DNA from: Hyperoplus lanceolatus
Lineage: Eukaryota; Chordata; Actinopteri; Uranoscopiformes; Ammodytidae
Reading direction: 5' to 3'
NCBI GenBank assembly: GCA_026929865.2
Contig: CM049407.1
Location: 31,649,501-31,713,500 of the forward strand
DNA length: 64,000 nt
How positions within the stretch are numbered: position 1 is the first letter of the stretch; every line of letters starts with the position of its first letter. Positions 16,049-56,199 of this stretch are shown here, piece after piece. Both the position numbers and the translations under genes were made by a program. The notes under the pieces were generated by a model that was not told where the DNA came from, ran no database searches, and saw nothing but the letters and a program-made list of their open reading frames with translations.

Positions 16049-17185
16049 ATGATGACCCCACTCACCCAGGCAGATCCGGAGCTTTCTGTCCTGCAGGCAG
16101 AGCTACAGTCTTTAGAGAGCCTAGTTCACGATGTCCTCCAGTGGCAGTCCTCTCTGATCTCCCGGATAGCTGTACTGGAGCATTTTCCGCTCCAAAGCTC
16201 TCAGCCGCCGGCAAGCGGCGCTTCTGTTGCTCCGGTCTCTACTCCACCTGCCAGCGCTTCATGGTCGTCTGTCGTCAAGAAGGGCAGACGAATTCCCCCT
16301 CTTCTCTCGCCTGGTCCTGTGCTGTTGCATAATTCGTTTGCTCCGCTGGTAGAGCTAGATGGGGCTACTGAACCGGCAGCTAACGCGGCATTCTCCCGAT
16401 CCGAGTCACCAGTCCCAACCCGCTCCATGCTGACTCAGAGGCGTTCAAGTTCCCAGTCCACTCCCCAAGGCGGGCGCCAGGATCGCCGCCGTCCACCAGC
16501 TCCATTCAGACGTGAGTCCCGTGTTCATCCATCAGAGCCTCTACAAAATGATGTCCCCGAGATCGCTGCAGCTGGCGATGACGTATCCTGTACAGGTGCT
16601 GCTCACTCTCGCAGCTATGCCCCGCCCCTCACATCCAAGCTGTCACTCACATCCAAGCTGTCACTCTACAGAGGAAACTGTATAGATGAGGAACCAGAGA
16701 TTCTGATAATAGGGGATTCCATCATCAGATACCTGCAACTTCCTGGTGCCTTCACCTATTGCCTTTCTGGAGGAAAGGTATGCGACATCATGGAGCTATC
16801 ACCTGCCCTCATCGACCGCCACCCTACAGCCCACACTGTCATCTTTCATATTGGGACAAATGATGTTATGAACAAACAATCTTGCAAACTCTATGCTCAA
16901 TTAGAGTGTTTGTCCATCACCCTGCAGAGTTTGGGGAAAACCTGCATTTTTTCCGGCCCCACCCCCACTCTGTCTAAAAGCCCAGAGCGCTTCAGTCGCC
17001 TCCTGAGTCTTCATGACTGGCTGAAGTCCTTCTGCTCTGCCAACATGCTGGGCTTCATCAGCAACTTTGACTCTTTTTGGACCAGACACGAGCTCTTTAA
17101 ATCTGACGGCCTCCATCCCAACACCAAAGGTGTAAGAGAACTAGCCAATAACTTCATTCAGCACATTGCATTTAATCTGGACTGA
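16049..17185 (+). CDS. L2-type LINE ORF1 with SGNH/GDSL-esterase domain
   Basis: This 378-residue protein has an open reading frame. Residues about 8-45 have heptad-like hydrophobic spacing suggesting a short coiled coil. Residues about 50-200 are a Pro/Ser/Arg-rich, low-complexity basic linker. From about 215 an SGNH-hydrolase fold is readable: IIGDSIIR with Ser224 (block I), GTNDV with Asn271 (block III) and SDGLHPN with Asp353 and His356 (block V). All catalytic positions are kept. Esterase-type ORF1 proteins are known from CR1/L2-clade LINEs, where they bind RNA and may act on lipids. ORF2 follows 153 bp downstream. A short in-frame duplication (LTSKLS twice) precedes the esterase domain. 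The start could be further upstream in principle. Confidence 0.85.
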   Translation: MMTPLTQADPELSVLQAELQSLESLVHDVLQWQSSLISRIAVLEHFPLQSSQPPASGASVAPVSTPPASASWSSVVKKGRRIPPLLSPGPVLLHNSFAPLVELDGATEPAANAAFSRSESPVPTRSMLTQRRSSSQSTPQGGRQDRRRPPAPFRRESRVHPSEPLQNDVPEIAAAGDDVSCTGAAHSRSYAPPLTSKLSLTSKLSLYRGNCIDEEPEILIIGDSIIRYLQLPGAFTYCLSGGKVCDIMELSPALIDRHPTAHTVIFHIGTNDVMNKQSCKLYAQLECLSITLQSLGKTCIFSGPTPTLSKSPERFSRLLSLHDWLKSFCSANMLGFISNFDSFWTRHELFKSDGLHPNTKGVRELANNFIQHIAFNLD

Positions 17186-17338
17186 TATTTACCACAGCAT
17201 GACCCCATCAGAAGAACCTCCATTAAAAAAGACCCCCCCGGGAGTCCTGCTCAACATCAATTATACTCCCCTTCCATCTGTGCTGCAAACCTTCCTCCAG
17301 CTCTGGACATCACACCTGACTGCCCTCTCTCACCTCCA

Positions 17339-20305
17339 ATGACCCATCCATCTGCTGCTTCTAACGTTGGCTCCCTCTACAGGCACAAACCTGTATTGTA
17401 TGACCCTGAAAAACAAGCAATGCTTCCTAGCTGTAAGCTAAATTCCCCACAAATTCTCAAATCAAGAAAGGGCTTGGGTTTTCTACATTTAAATATTAGA
17501 AGTTTATTGCAGCATGATAAATTAGACCATGTAAAGATTTTAGTGTCTCAGGCAGATCCAGATGTCTTGATTCTGACTGAATCCTGGTTAAAGAAGAGTA
17601 CAGATGACTCCATTGTGGCAATAAATGATTATAACTTATTCAGAATAGACAGAAACACAAGGGGTGGGGGAGTGGCTGTCTATGTTAAATCCTGTTATTC
17701 TGTAACACTTTTACATGCCGTCTCTGTTCCAAATTGCTTTGAATTTATCGCGCTAGAATTATCTTTATCGTCAAATGATTGTTTTGTTGTAATTGGTGTG
17801 TATAGGCCCCCTTCAGCTGTAACTAGCTCCTTAAACGATCTAGCACATATGCTCTCCAGTTATGTAAATAGAGAGGTAATTGTGATGGGTGATTTTAACG
17901 TTGATTGGCTTTCTGGTGCCTCTGAACCTTTCAAAGAAATCTGTAGCAACGTTAATCTTACACAATTAATAACTGAGCCCACAAGACCCAATCTAAAAAA
18001 CCCAGCAAAATCAACTTTAATCGATTTAATCTTATCAAATAAAATAGATAAAATAGTCTCAGCTGGTGTCTTTGAGCTTGGGATTAGTGATCACTGCCCA
18101 GTGGCCTGTATCAGAAGTATTCATTTAAAAAGATCTCAGACTAAAATCATAATTAAGAGTAATTTTAAAGGTTTTAATGAGCAAGCCTTTCTAAGTGATC
18201 TCCGTCATAGTGACATTCAACTCACTACGGAAATTTCGGATGTTGAGTTAGCCTTAGACTATTTCATCAATACTTTCACCTCAATTATAAACAAGCATGC
18301 GCCCCTTAAAAAGCATAGAGTAAAAAATAGATCAAACCCCTGGTTTACAAGTGAACTGTCTGATTTATTTTCCGAGAGAAATAAAGCATGGTCTGTAGCT
18401 AGACGCTCTGGAGATAATACCAATTGGACTATTTTTAGACACCTTAGGAATAAGTGCACATCCATGATTAGGAAAGCCAAATCTGAATACAACCTTGAAT
18501 TAATCTCCGACTGCTACTCTAACCCTGCACTATTTTGGAAAGCTGTGAACTATAATAAGAACAATTCTAGCACAGTTCCCACTCTGATCAAATTAAATGG
18601 TCACACTCTCAATGATCAAAAAGAGATTGGCTTAGCTTTTAATAAACACTTTGTTGCTGCTGGTCAACTCTTTCAGGATGGAGGATGTACACCTTCTACC
18701 ACCAGTAGTAACGTACCGCCTGTCTCTCAAACTCCTATTTTCAGCCTTGATCTTCTTCCCACAAGTGTTGTTGTAGATGCACTCCTCGCCATCAACCCCA
18801 AGAAGTACATGGGAGAGGACAATTTGGACCCGTTTTCAATCAAGCTCTCTACACATATAATAATTTAAAACAAATTACCCATATTTTTAATCTTTCGATC
18901 TCCTCTGGAATAGTTCCTAAAATTTGGAAAAAAGCTCATGTAATTCCTTTACATAAAGGTGGTGACAAAAATAATCTTAATAACTACAGGCCAATTTCCA
19001 AACTCCCATGCCTCGCAAAAATTCTAGAATCACTTATTAATAATCAGTTAAAAACATTTCTAACTAGTGCTTCCATTTTGAGCCCATTCCAATCTGGTTT
19101 TAGGGCAGGTCACAGTACTGTCTCTGCTGTGACTTTGGTTGTAGACAACATTGTTACAGCATTAGACAAGAAAAAGCACTGTGCAGCACTTTTTATTGAT
19201 CTTTCAAAGGCCTTTGATACTGTTGACCACCATTTGCTTTTACAGAGGCTGCATGACATTGGCTTTGATCATTCTGCATGTAGCTGGTTTAGGGATTATC
19301 TCTCTGATAGACAGCAGTCAGTTAAACTGGGAAGATACCAATCTGAGTTTTTAACTGTTACAAATGGTATCCCACAGGGCTCAATTTTAGGTCCAGTTCT
19401 TTTCACAATTTATATAAATAACATTGTTTCATCGCTAAAAAACTGTCACGCCCATCTATACGGTGACGACACAGTACTGTATTGCATTTCCGATTCGGTG
19501 CACCAATCTATTTAGAACCTACAAAGCTCTTTTAACACCCTGCAGGACTGTCTAGTGGACCTCAGGCTTGTTCTTAATACAGACAAAACCAAATATATGT
19601 GTTTCTCCAGAGCAAGAACTACAACTTTTAATGATTTTAATATTTTTACAAAGAATGGATTTTTAATTGAAAGAGTCAGAGTACAAATATCTCGGCATCT
19701 GGTTAGATGATAAACTCATTTTTAATTTTCATATAAAAAATCTTGTTTGTCGACTACGACAAAAAATTGGCTATTTTTATAGGAACAAAACCACCTTCCC
19801 TTTATTTAGTAGGAAAAGGATTATTGAGGCAGTTTTCATGTCTGTCCTTGATTACGGTGATGTGGTTTACCGGCATGCATCACATTCATGTCTTAAACTC
19901 CTGGACTCTGTTTTTCACTCTGCTTTAAGGTTCATCACAGGAGATGCTTATGACACACACCATTGTCTTTTATATGAAAAGGTTGGGTGGTCCTCCCTTA
20001 AAGAGAGACGTGACGCACATTGGCACATTTTTATTTACAAAGCCTTGACTGGGAAGCTTCCTCGTTATTTAACAGAAATGCTGCAAATTTCAGATGGGCT
20101 TTATCAGACCCGCTCCACTGACATGCTTATGCTTTATGTCCCACAAGCCCGGTCTGAGCTGGGAAAGACAGCTTTTAGCTTCAGTGCCCCCGACTCCTGG
20201 AACAACTTACAGCAACAAATTAAACTAAATACCTTCATATCCTTTAACCAATTTAAACAAACTATCTTAAATCTGCCAAACTCTACCTGTAACTGTTTTA
20301 ATTAG
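17339..20305 (+). pseudogene. L2-type LINE ORF2 (endonuclease-reverse transcriptase), recently broken
   Basis: ORF2 encodes an APE-type endonuclease then a reverse transcriptase. The endonuclease is intact: FLHLNIRSL, LTESWL, GGVAVYV, VIVMGDFNVD and the C-terminal ISDHCPVA. RT motifs include NNYRPISKLP, FIDLSKAFDTVDHH and NGIPQGSILGP. Compared with the copy at 43961-46938 there are few lesions: a net +2 shift near 18855 giving a stop at 18866, a TAG for CAG at about 19513, and a 2-bp loss near 19675. The catalytic YADD reads YGDD here. The last block ends with the typical SWNNLQQQIKLNTF region. Confidence 0.9.
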
Positions 20306-20553
20306 GCTATATTGTACTTTCACCCACTTAATTTTAATTGCTGCCACTCATCACCACTATGTAAATGTTTCAATTGTTTTTTTTCTCTCTTCACCTGTTG
20401 TTGTGTATTTGATGTTTTTGCATTGAATATTGTTTATGTATTGTTGTTTTTCCTTTGAATTTGTTTTGAACTCGACGTCATTGAAAATGAGGGTCAGCCC
20501 TCAATTGGTCTCTCGAGGATAAATAAAAGTTAAATGAAAAAAAAAAAAAAATG

Positions 20554-20995
20554 TTAATACATATTCCCCTATGATTTCAAAATGTAAAGTGTCATAATAG
20601 TTCACACTGCTGCTGTGTCATGAGTAGTGTCCTAAAAAAAAATGTTTTGAACAATACAGTAGAGTAAATATTTGATAGCAATACAGATGCCTGAGAGTCT
20701 TACTGCTTTTTATAACATTATGTTTACGTCACTGGGAGCCTGTTGTCTTTTCCTTAACAGAAATGTAGACATGTCCACCATAATAAATAAATAGGCTACA
20801 GAAGGTATAAATAAGTACATTAAAATTCATCAGAATGCACAAAATGGTATGGTTGAAGTACATTTTTTTCTGGGGGAGTACCCCCAGACCCCCACTTATG
20901 TTGAAGCAAAACCGAAGCCCTTGTGCTTGCCACCCAAAAATTATCACTGGCCCCATCCTGGCCACCCCAATGAAAATTTCCTGGCTCCGCCACTG
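20554..20995. mobile_element. Diverged hAT remnant (CAGTGGCG family), one end
   Basis: The text follows the internal order of the hAT copy at 43079-47045: GTGTCATAATAGTT, then GTTGTCTTTTCCTTAACAG, then GGGGGAGTACCCCCAG. It ends GGCTCCGCCACTG, i.e. CAGTGGCG inverted. The other end is not identified. Confidence 0.55.
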
Positions 20996-21030
20996 CACGC
21001 CCCTGCTGCTTACTATATTGTGGATTGCGC

Positions 21031-21880
21031 AAGGCAAGGCAAGTTTATTTATATAGCACAATTCAGACACAAGGCCATTCAAAGTGCTTTACAGGGGCAA
21101 TATTAAAATACATAAAACACATTAGAAGACATTTAAAAGTGAATGAAAAGAAGTAGAACATTTAAATAAAATAAAAATGACAGGTTAAAATGGAAACAGA
21201 AAAGTCTTCAGACTTGATTTAAAAGAGCTGAGAGTTGCAGCAGAACTCAAGTTTTCTGGGAGTTTGTTCCAGATATTTGGTGCGTAAAAACTAAAAGCTG
21301 CCTCTCCTTGTTTAGTCCTAACTCTGAGGACTGTAAGTAGACCTGTCCCAGACGACCTAAGGGCTCTGGACGGCTCATAACGTGGCAGATCAGTAATGTA
21401 TTTTGGCCCTAAACCATTTAGGGCTTTATAAACCAACATCAGTATTTTGAAATCAATTATTTGAGTGACAGGAAGCCAGTGTAAAGACCTCAGAACTGGG
21501 GTGACGTGATCCACATTGTTGGTCCTAGTGAGGACTCGAGCAGCAGCGTTGTGAATTAGCTGAAGCTGTCTGATTGACTTTTTTGGAAGGACACTGTTAC
21601 AGTAGTCAAGTCTACTAAAGATAAATGCATGGACAAGTTTTTCTAAATCTTGCTGAGACATAAGCCCTTTAATTCTTGATATGTTTTTAAGGTGGTAGTA
21701 TGCTGACTTATTAATTGATTTAATGTGTTTCTAGAAATTCAAGTCGGAGTCTATGACAACACCAAGATTTCTGGCTTGGTGTGTGGTTTCTAACATAACA
21801 GATGTAAGCTGTGCGCTGAATTTTAATTGTTCATCTTTGGCACCAAAGACAATTACTTCACAACCACAATATCTGCATAT
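21031..21880 (-). pseudogene. Antisense LINE fragment (L2-like), RT C-terminus and 3' tail
   Basis: The minus strand from 21661 to 21185 encodes the C-terminal part of an L2-like ORF2, with FSRLDYCNSVL, LQLIHNAAARVLT and SLHWLPV. Its tail at 21031-21100 contains AAGTTTATTTATATAGCAC, the characteristic 3' end of fish L2 elements. It is a different subfamily from the two copies at 16-20 and 44-47 kb, is 5'-truncated, and lies just beyond the predicted ei24 polyadenylation site. Confidence 0.85.
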
Positions 21881-22018
21881 TGTAAACCTGCTCTCTTATT
21901 ATAGAACATGCATTTGCGTTAGCGCCCTCTGTGCCCCCCCTCACTAGCACATCTTGTATGTGGAAAGGGAAAGACAAAACTCTGAATTCATTGATCAACA
22001 AATTGAATACTGACCAAT

Positions 22019-23235
22019 TTTATTGAAATTAGACGTATTACTTTTACAAAATCTCACTCACAAATATCAGTCTGCACAAACACAATTGCCCTCTAACAAT
22101 AGTTGCACACCGTTTTCAAAATCATGGCCCCTCCCCATGGCCATGAGCTGATGAAGGAGAGAGAGAGTGGGGGTGCATGGTGGTGGGCTTCTGGGCCAAC
22201 ATTCAGGATGTATTAACATTATATACAGCACAAAGAAACAGCCCATGATCTGAAGGGACCAGGCTTGTTTGCTTCAGCTCTGGGGGAAAACTAGAGCAAG
22301 CGCCTCAAGGCTGTTAACCCATGTGTTAAGATAGAAAGATATGTGACTCCTTCCTATATTAAAGAACGTAGCAATGTAGTGTTTGAAGTGCAATAAGCAA
22401 AAGATGGATGCAGCAGCTTGGTAGTGTCATATCACCTATCCTCACCTGTTAAAATTCACACAGATCCAAACAAATGGTTGGGCAGCTTTTCCTTTGCTGG
22501 TGTCAACTCGTGACACCTTGAAACATGTACATCTCATCAGACAGTGAAGTGAGATTTTAATGTGGGATGAGACACCAAGAAAACCTTAAGTCGACACATG
22601 AAAAGAGTGATTCACTCACTGTGATTTGGTTTATATTTCTAAGGTCACCAATCCTTTTAACTAATTTGTATATTCTTATGAAACCAGAGTTCTTAACAGG
22701 ATAAAAAGCCTCCCTTCTTAACTGTACAATGCTGTCATATGACAGAGAGAAATATCCATTTACCAGAGAGCATTCCATCTGTAAAGAAGGAATGTGACTT
22801 GCAACATAAAGAAAACATGTATTGAAGTTAAAACAAGCGTGTGCTCTGTTTCTGAACACAAACAAGCTCCGTCAAAAGCAAATGAAAATCCTTCAGCCAA
22901 ATGTTTTAAAACTAGCCATTTCTTGTGCTGTCATTTATTCAAGGAGAGTCACTGAAATGGCACATTATAAAAAAAAGAAAAAAAAGAGAAAAGCAAATTA
23001 AAATTCAGTAAGAACACAAGTCAAGAGCTGAGTATATAATGTGTTTGGAGTCGGAGGCGCGGGGCAGTCAATTGTTGTGTCAAACCGAAAAACGCATCTG
23101 GTGGTTGCTGTAAATGAAGAACCAGAGAATAGATAAAAACATGTAAACCCTTTGAACTAAACCGAATATGGTCTTCATCAATCTGCATCGAGTAAAAGCC
23201 TATGACGGCTTTCCTATTTCCTGGCGGTGGATCCA
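22019..23235 (-). other. ei24: ei24 3'UTR with candidate polyadenylation signal
   Basis: This is sequence downstream of the ei24 stop. AATAAA occurs on the minus strand at 22024-22019, giving a 3'UTR of about 1.2 kb. The region is free of recognisable transposons, unlike both flanks, which fits transcribed and conserved UTR. The exact cleavage site is inferred. Confidence 0.55.
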
Positions 23236-51716
<28,481 letters not shown>

Positions 51717-52745
51717 CTCTGGAGCGGCTGCAGATCCATCAACTGCGGAAGGTGGGGGGGCTGGTGAGCCGGGGGTCAGCTCTCATGGCAGGGAGGGGCT
51801 CACCGACTAACCTAGGACAGCCCAACACCACACACGCACACACACTGGTTACCAACAGAACAAGACATGCCGGGAGAAACAGCTGCTCCTCTATTCTGGA
51901 GAGAATCAGTTTTATAAGATCGAGTTTGTCTACTTCATTTCACCACCCATGATATATGTATCCAATACTAGTGTCAGTACAATTAAACTTAAGATAAACT
52001 AATAACATCTAGTGCTATTAAAAATAGTTTTAAGAACAAGCAATACAAAAACACAGGATTCGAGGTCAAAGAGAAACAGGACACCGCCGCACAGATGAGA
52101 ACAGTAGGCTAACTGACTTGATGAATAGTGTTAAATATAGGGAGGGGGTCTGACGTTATTAGCTAACGTTAATCTCTGCTTAATAAATACTACCATTGTG
52201 ACTTTGTCTGCATGGTTATGTTACACAATAGAAACGCCACAAGATGAGTGTCAGTTATACAACTCCCGTGACAAAGTGAAATGTTGGCCCTTGTCTCATG
52301 GAGATACTTGTTTGTAGAAGTTAACGTTAGCAGGCGGACTCAGTGTGTTCGCTCCATAGATAGCGTACGGTCCGTCTCGATATGTAGCCTACAGACCCTT
52401 ACTTTTGAGCTAGCATGCTCAGCAGTATCAAACCGGTCTCATAATCATTGGCATGCGTTTTTTTGTTTAATGATGTGCTAGCTTAACCCTCTGTGCTGCT
52501 AGCTAACTGTTAACACTCAACAACTAATTTGACTGTTGTGTTTTTCGTCAAGACAACACCGCAACAAGCGTGTAAAGTCGGAGACACAGCAGACAGTTAA
52601 CTCCGTATAGCTTGCTTACCTCATGCGACAGGCTCGAGGTTATATCAACTTCGTCAATTCTTAATTTTGCTCCCTGAGCGTGACGACAACAACAACACCA
52701 AACAGACACTACAGCAGCAGCCAGGGCCGTGGAAAACATATTGCG
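51717..52745 (-). other. ei24: ei24 5'UTR: non-coding exon 1, intron 1, UTR of exon 2
   Basis: Exon 1 ends CGCATGAG|GTAAGC at 52620/52619. Exon 2 starts at 51742 after TTCCGCAG, so 26 nt of exon 2 precede the start codon at 51716. The 5' limit of exon 1 is inferred from a promoter motif at 52769-52783. An open frame from 52739 (MFSTALAAAV...) crosses exon 1. After splicing it would continue ten codons and stop at a TGA overlapping the ei24 ATG (AGATGA), so if transcribed it is an upstream ORF and not an N-terminal extension. Intron 1 (877 bp) has no recognised repeat. Confidence 0.6.
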
Positions 52746-52768
52746 CAAGCTCCGACTTCTAAGTCATA

Positions 52769-52783
52769 TGGGAAGTGTAGTCC
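52769..52783 (-). promoter_or_regulatory. ZNF143/Staf-type site upstream of ei24
   Basis: GGACTACACTTCCCA on the minus strand matches the ZNF143 core ACTACAnnTCCCA. It lies 150 bp upstream of the exon 1 donor, where such sites usually sit in housekeeping promoters. A dispersed repeat begins only a few bases further upstream. Confidence 0.65.
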
Positions 52784-53012
52784 GCCTTCTTCTTCTGTAT
52801 TGTTTTTTGGCGGTTGGCAAAACCTTATAAATCCATTACCGCCATCTACTGGTATGAAGTATGTGATATTCTCTGAAAACTTTTGCCATTTTTTTCTTTT
52901 TGCTCCAGGGGATTCGCCCGGAACCCACTCAGGCCTGCCCAGACCATGGCCCAGACAAATGACTGCCCACTTTACTCTTACTGAACTCGTATCAATGTGC
53001 ATGATGCGCTAA
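52784..53012. repeat. Dispersed repeat flanking the ei24 promoter
   Basis: The segment starting CCGCCTTCTTCTTCTGTATT and containing TTTTTTGGCGGTTGGC and ACCGCCATCTACTGG resembles a repeat common in fish genomes (recognised from memory). It starts at the edge of the ZNF143-type site. Borders are approximate. Confidence 0.4.
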
Positions 53013-53504
53013 TTCCTACATAAACACATACCTCTGTACATGTATTTGGAGGGAGACAAATACAGTGAACGGGGCTACACACTCGGACACACAAAGACGA
53101 ACACACTTAGAGGAGAACTTTTAAATGCATCTTTATTCTTCCAAAAAAATTAAGCATAAAAAATAAACAAACGGGGCTAAAAGATACATTTTCATAATCT
53201 GTATTTGTGAAAAGGAAAAGAAAATATAGCATTAGCCTTTTTGTAAACAGGCCTTAGAACATGATGAATAAATAATAATAAAACAGAACAGAACTAACAT
53301 AAAAACTGCACCATCAATGCAAGCTTGACCTTAAGAAAAAAAAACATTCCTCCAATTATAGTATGGCTCAACATGTATTATCCACAGAGTATCAGAAGCA
53401 TGGGCTAAAGACACACTAAAGCAGGGCTGCAGCAACAGACACACATATCAAGGTTGACAAAGCGCTTGATATAATAGTTCTACTTCAAGCTTATTCTTTG
53501 CAAT

Positions 53505-53786
53505 TTAAATAGCCATCCTCCTTGTTTTTCTTTGGTGAAAGTCCTTTAGGATGTCTTTGAAGTCTATCTGTTTGGCCAGTTCACATTCTATGGCAAGTAT
53601 AGCCAGGTTATTGAGCCTCTCCTGGCTCATTGTGGAGCGCAAATAGTTCTTTATTATTTTCAGTTTACTGAAAGATCTCTCTCCTCCTGCCACAGTAACT
53701 GGTAAGGTGCAATATATCGTTAGTGCAATGCAAATGTCACCAAAAATGCTCTCAAGCTTCATGTCGTAAATCTGGGTGGTAACGAT
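53505..53786 (-). pseudogene. hAT transposase (TTF/ZMYM1-like), C-terminal dimerisation segment
   Basis: The minus strand reads LPVTVAGGERSFSKLKIIKN and LRSTMSQERLNNLAILAIE, the hATC dimerisation domain with its conserved ERSFS and RSTM boxes, ending FHQRKTRRMAI. The upstream part lies beyond the 9.2-kb insertion at 63015-64000. The sequence between 53013 and 53504 is its likely 3' flank, AT-rich with no recognised gene. Confidence 0.88.
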
Positions 53787-53878
53787 CAGTGGCGTCACTA
53801 GGCTGTTTTATTCGGGGCTAAATCCCCGGATCTAATTTGATTAGCCCCAAACTTTTTTGTTAAAAAAAAAATATAGTA

Positions 53879-55033
53879 GGGGAGAACGGGGGAATCTGAG
53901 GCATCAGGTAATGTGAGCCACCCCCTTTATCTAGGCAACGGAAAACATTTGTGGTCATGTGAGATATATGTTTTCAAGCCCCTCTCATTTCCCCATGGCC
54001 CTGAAAGAGAGGACCTCATGGTGCTGTGGTTAGCATGTTTTTTTCACCAAAATAGGTATTTTGCATGTAAAAGTAAATTTTCTTGCTGGCAACTTAATCA
54101 ACTGTTGTGCCAAAGCAAATGTATTCACGTAGAAAAACTTATATCATACGTGTTGATGACCTACCAACATATGAAACCATGTGATGCTGATAACTGAAGA
54201 TTAGCCTGAAATGCAAAGAGAGGTAGTTTTTTTCTCAAATTGTGGTGGTGGGGGAAAGTGAGCCAAATGCTGTGGGGGAAAGTGAGCCACTGTCTCACTT
54301 TCCCCCACAACGAGGCACAAGTTAAGTTTAGTCTTAAACATATTTTAATGTAATATTACATAACATGTTTTATTTTAATGGCATACACATTGTAGAAAAG
54401 CCATCATGCCAAGGAAATACACCAGGAAGACGACCTGGGGCAACCACACGGAAAGAGCACCTTCTCATCTTTCCCTGAAACCTTCAGGGCTGGAATGTAG
54501 AGTAGGCCTAGTTGTAGAGTATGACAGGCTGATGTTATAATCCAGTTGGGTCTTCTCCTGTGTTCTGAGTCCAAGGCTGCTTTGACCCCCAGACACTAGC
54601 TTTCATTTGAATCTTATTAAAACCTTTTGAATTATAATATGTTGTATTTGATTTTGTTCAGAGTTACTTTCAAGTGTTTAGAAAATTTGCTTTGCTTAAT
54701 TGACCAAACCCCATCATTCTTTTACTAGTCCAACATTAGTTCTGGAATGTGTGGCTAGCTTTCAGGATTCTTACTGTTACAATATGTGTTGTTATGGTAG
54801 TTTCAGAATGGAAAAAGTAAGTGGATCAGTTTACCCCACAGCTGGGGTAAACTGAGCCACATGACAACTTTTTTTTAAAACAATCATATTTTCACTGCCC
54901 TTTGTCTTGAAAAAATTCTGCTAATGCCCATTTCTAGGAAACATCCTGAATTAATGGGAAATGTGTAAATTTGAGTGATAAATCATTTTAGCTCCCAAAT
55001 GTAAAAAGTGGCTCAGATTACCCCGTTCTCCCC
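53879..55033. mobile_element. TA-flanked element with GGGGAGAACGGGG ends
   Basis: Left GGGGAGAACGGGGGAATCTG and right GATTACCCCGTTCTCCCC form an inverted terminal repeat flanked by TA. The centre has a perfect 16-bp hairpin at 54271-54309. No transposase was seen; superfamily not assigned. Confidence 0.8.
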
Positions 55034-56199
55034 TATATATTATAATTTTTTTAAATTTTATATTTTTTATATTTTGCTGCATGCAGAGCCTGTGCCATAT
55101 CCGCACGTCGCACTTGCTCCCATTTGTTAAAGCTCACATATTATGCACTTTGCTGTCAATTTTATATGGTCTAAGTAGTCCCTAATACTTATTTTTTTAG
55201 ATGTTTGCTGAAAAACCCGTTCAGATCATTTATTGTAGCAAGCCTCTATACCCTGATTGTCCTCTGGTCTCAGGATAACCTATATTTGTGCGATCTGGCT
55301 GGCCCCTCCCACCTCTCTGCCGGGCTTTCTTTATATGTCCATGGGGCTCTCCCATCGTCTCTGCCGTGCTCTCGCGATACTAGAGAGACACTGCGTGACT
55401 GCGAACACAGTGTTTACCCGGCCGGAGCTAAGCCATACTTTGAGAACAGTTTGACATGACCTGACATGATTAAAACCAGTGAAAACAGTAGCTTCAAAGT
55501 TTGATTTCTACAGTAATATCTTCCCATCCTTTGTCATGTTAAAAATGAGTCATTTTCAGACTGCTGTGGGGAATATAAACAGCGTGTTATGAGCAAAACT
55601 TGGTGCTACAACCGAAGCTACATGGGCGCTAACGCTAAAAATAAGACTCAGACGATAAAAAAAACTAAAAATACCACTAAAATCAGTGAAAAAAATATCT
55701 TCAAAGTTAACTCCACACTATTAAGTTCCAATCCTTTGTCCTGTTAAAAACGAGGCATTTCCAGACTGGTGTGGGTAATAGAATTATGTTTTTATGAGCA
55801 AAAGCTGAATGCTTGTCTCGAAGCTAGCTCGGAAGCTACCGGCTAAAAATACCACACAAATCAGTGAAAAAAATATCTTCAAAGTTGACTTCCACACTAT
55901 TAAAGCTGCAGTTGAGAGTTTTTTTAATGTAATATTTGGCAAAACTGTCATAATAGCCATTCAGCTATATGTAGGTGAAGTGGTCTGAAAATATTTTTTT
56001 ATCACTTTGCTCCCCCCTGCCTCTGTGTGCTACCCCCCAAAATTGCCACCGCTCATGTTAATTTTGACCAATCAAAGCGAGGTCAGATTCTCCGTTCTTA
56101 TTGGCTGTGGGACCTTGGCAACGACGTTGATGCGTCAGTTGCGTGAGCGATCACGAGCCTAGCAGTCTGACACTAGCCTACTGTTTGGTACTACATGCT

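Larger units (their letters stand above)
16049..20553 (+). mobile_element. Near-full-length L2-type LINE, copy 1
   Basis: The element comprises ORF1, ORF2, a ~240-bp 3'UTR with GGATAAATAAAAGTTAAATG and a terminal A run at about 20538-20551. The 5' border was not located. It is inserted in, or next to, sequence related to the hAT family of 43079-47045. Confidence 0.85.

Noticed and set aside
52548-52748. Frame starting MFSTALAAAVVSVW as a signal-peptide exon of ei24
   Set aside because: After splicing it stops at the TGA overlapping the ei24 ATG, and EI24 proteins begin with the MTDSV/MADSV peptide of exon 2.
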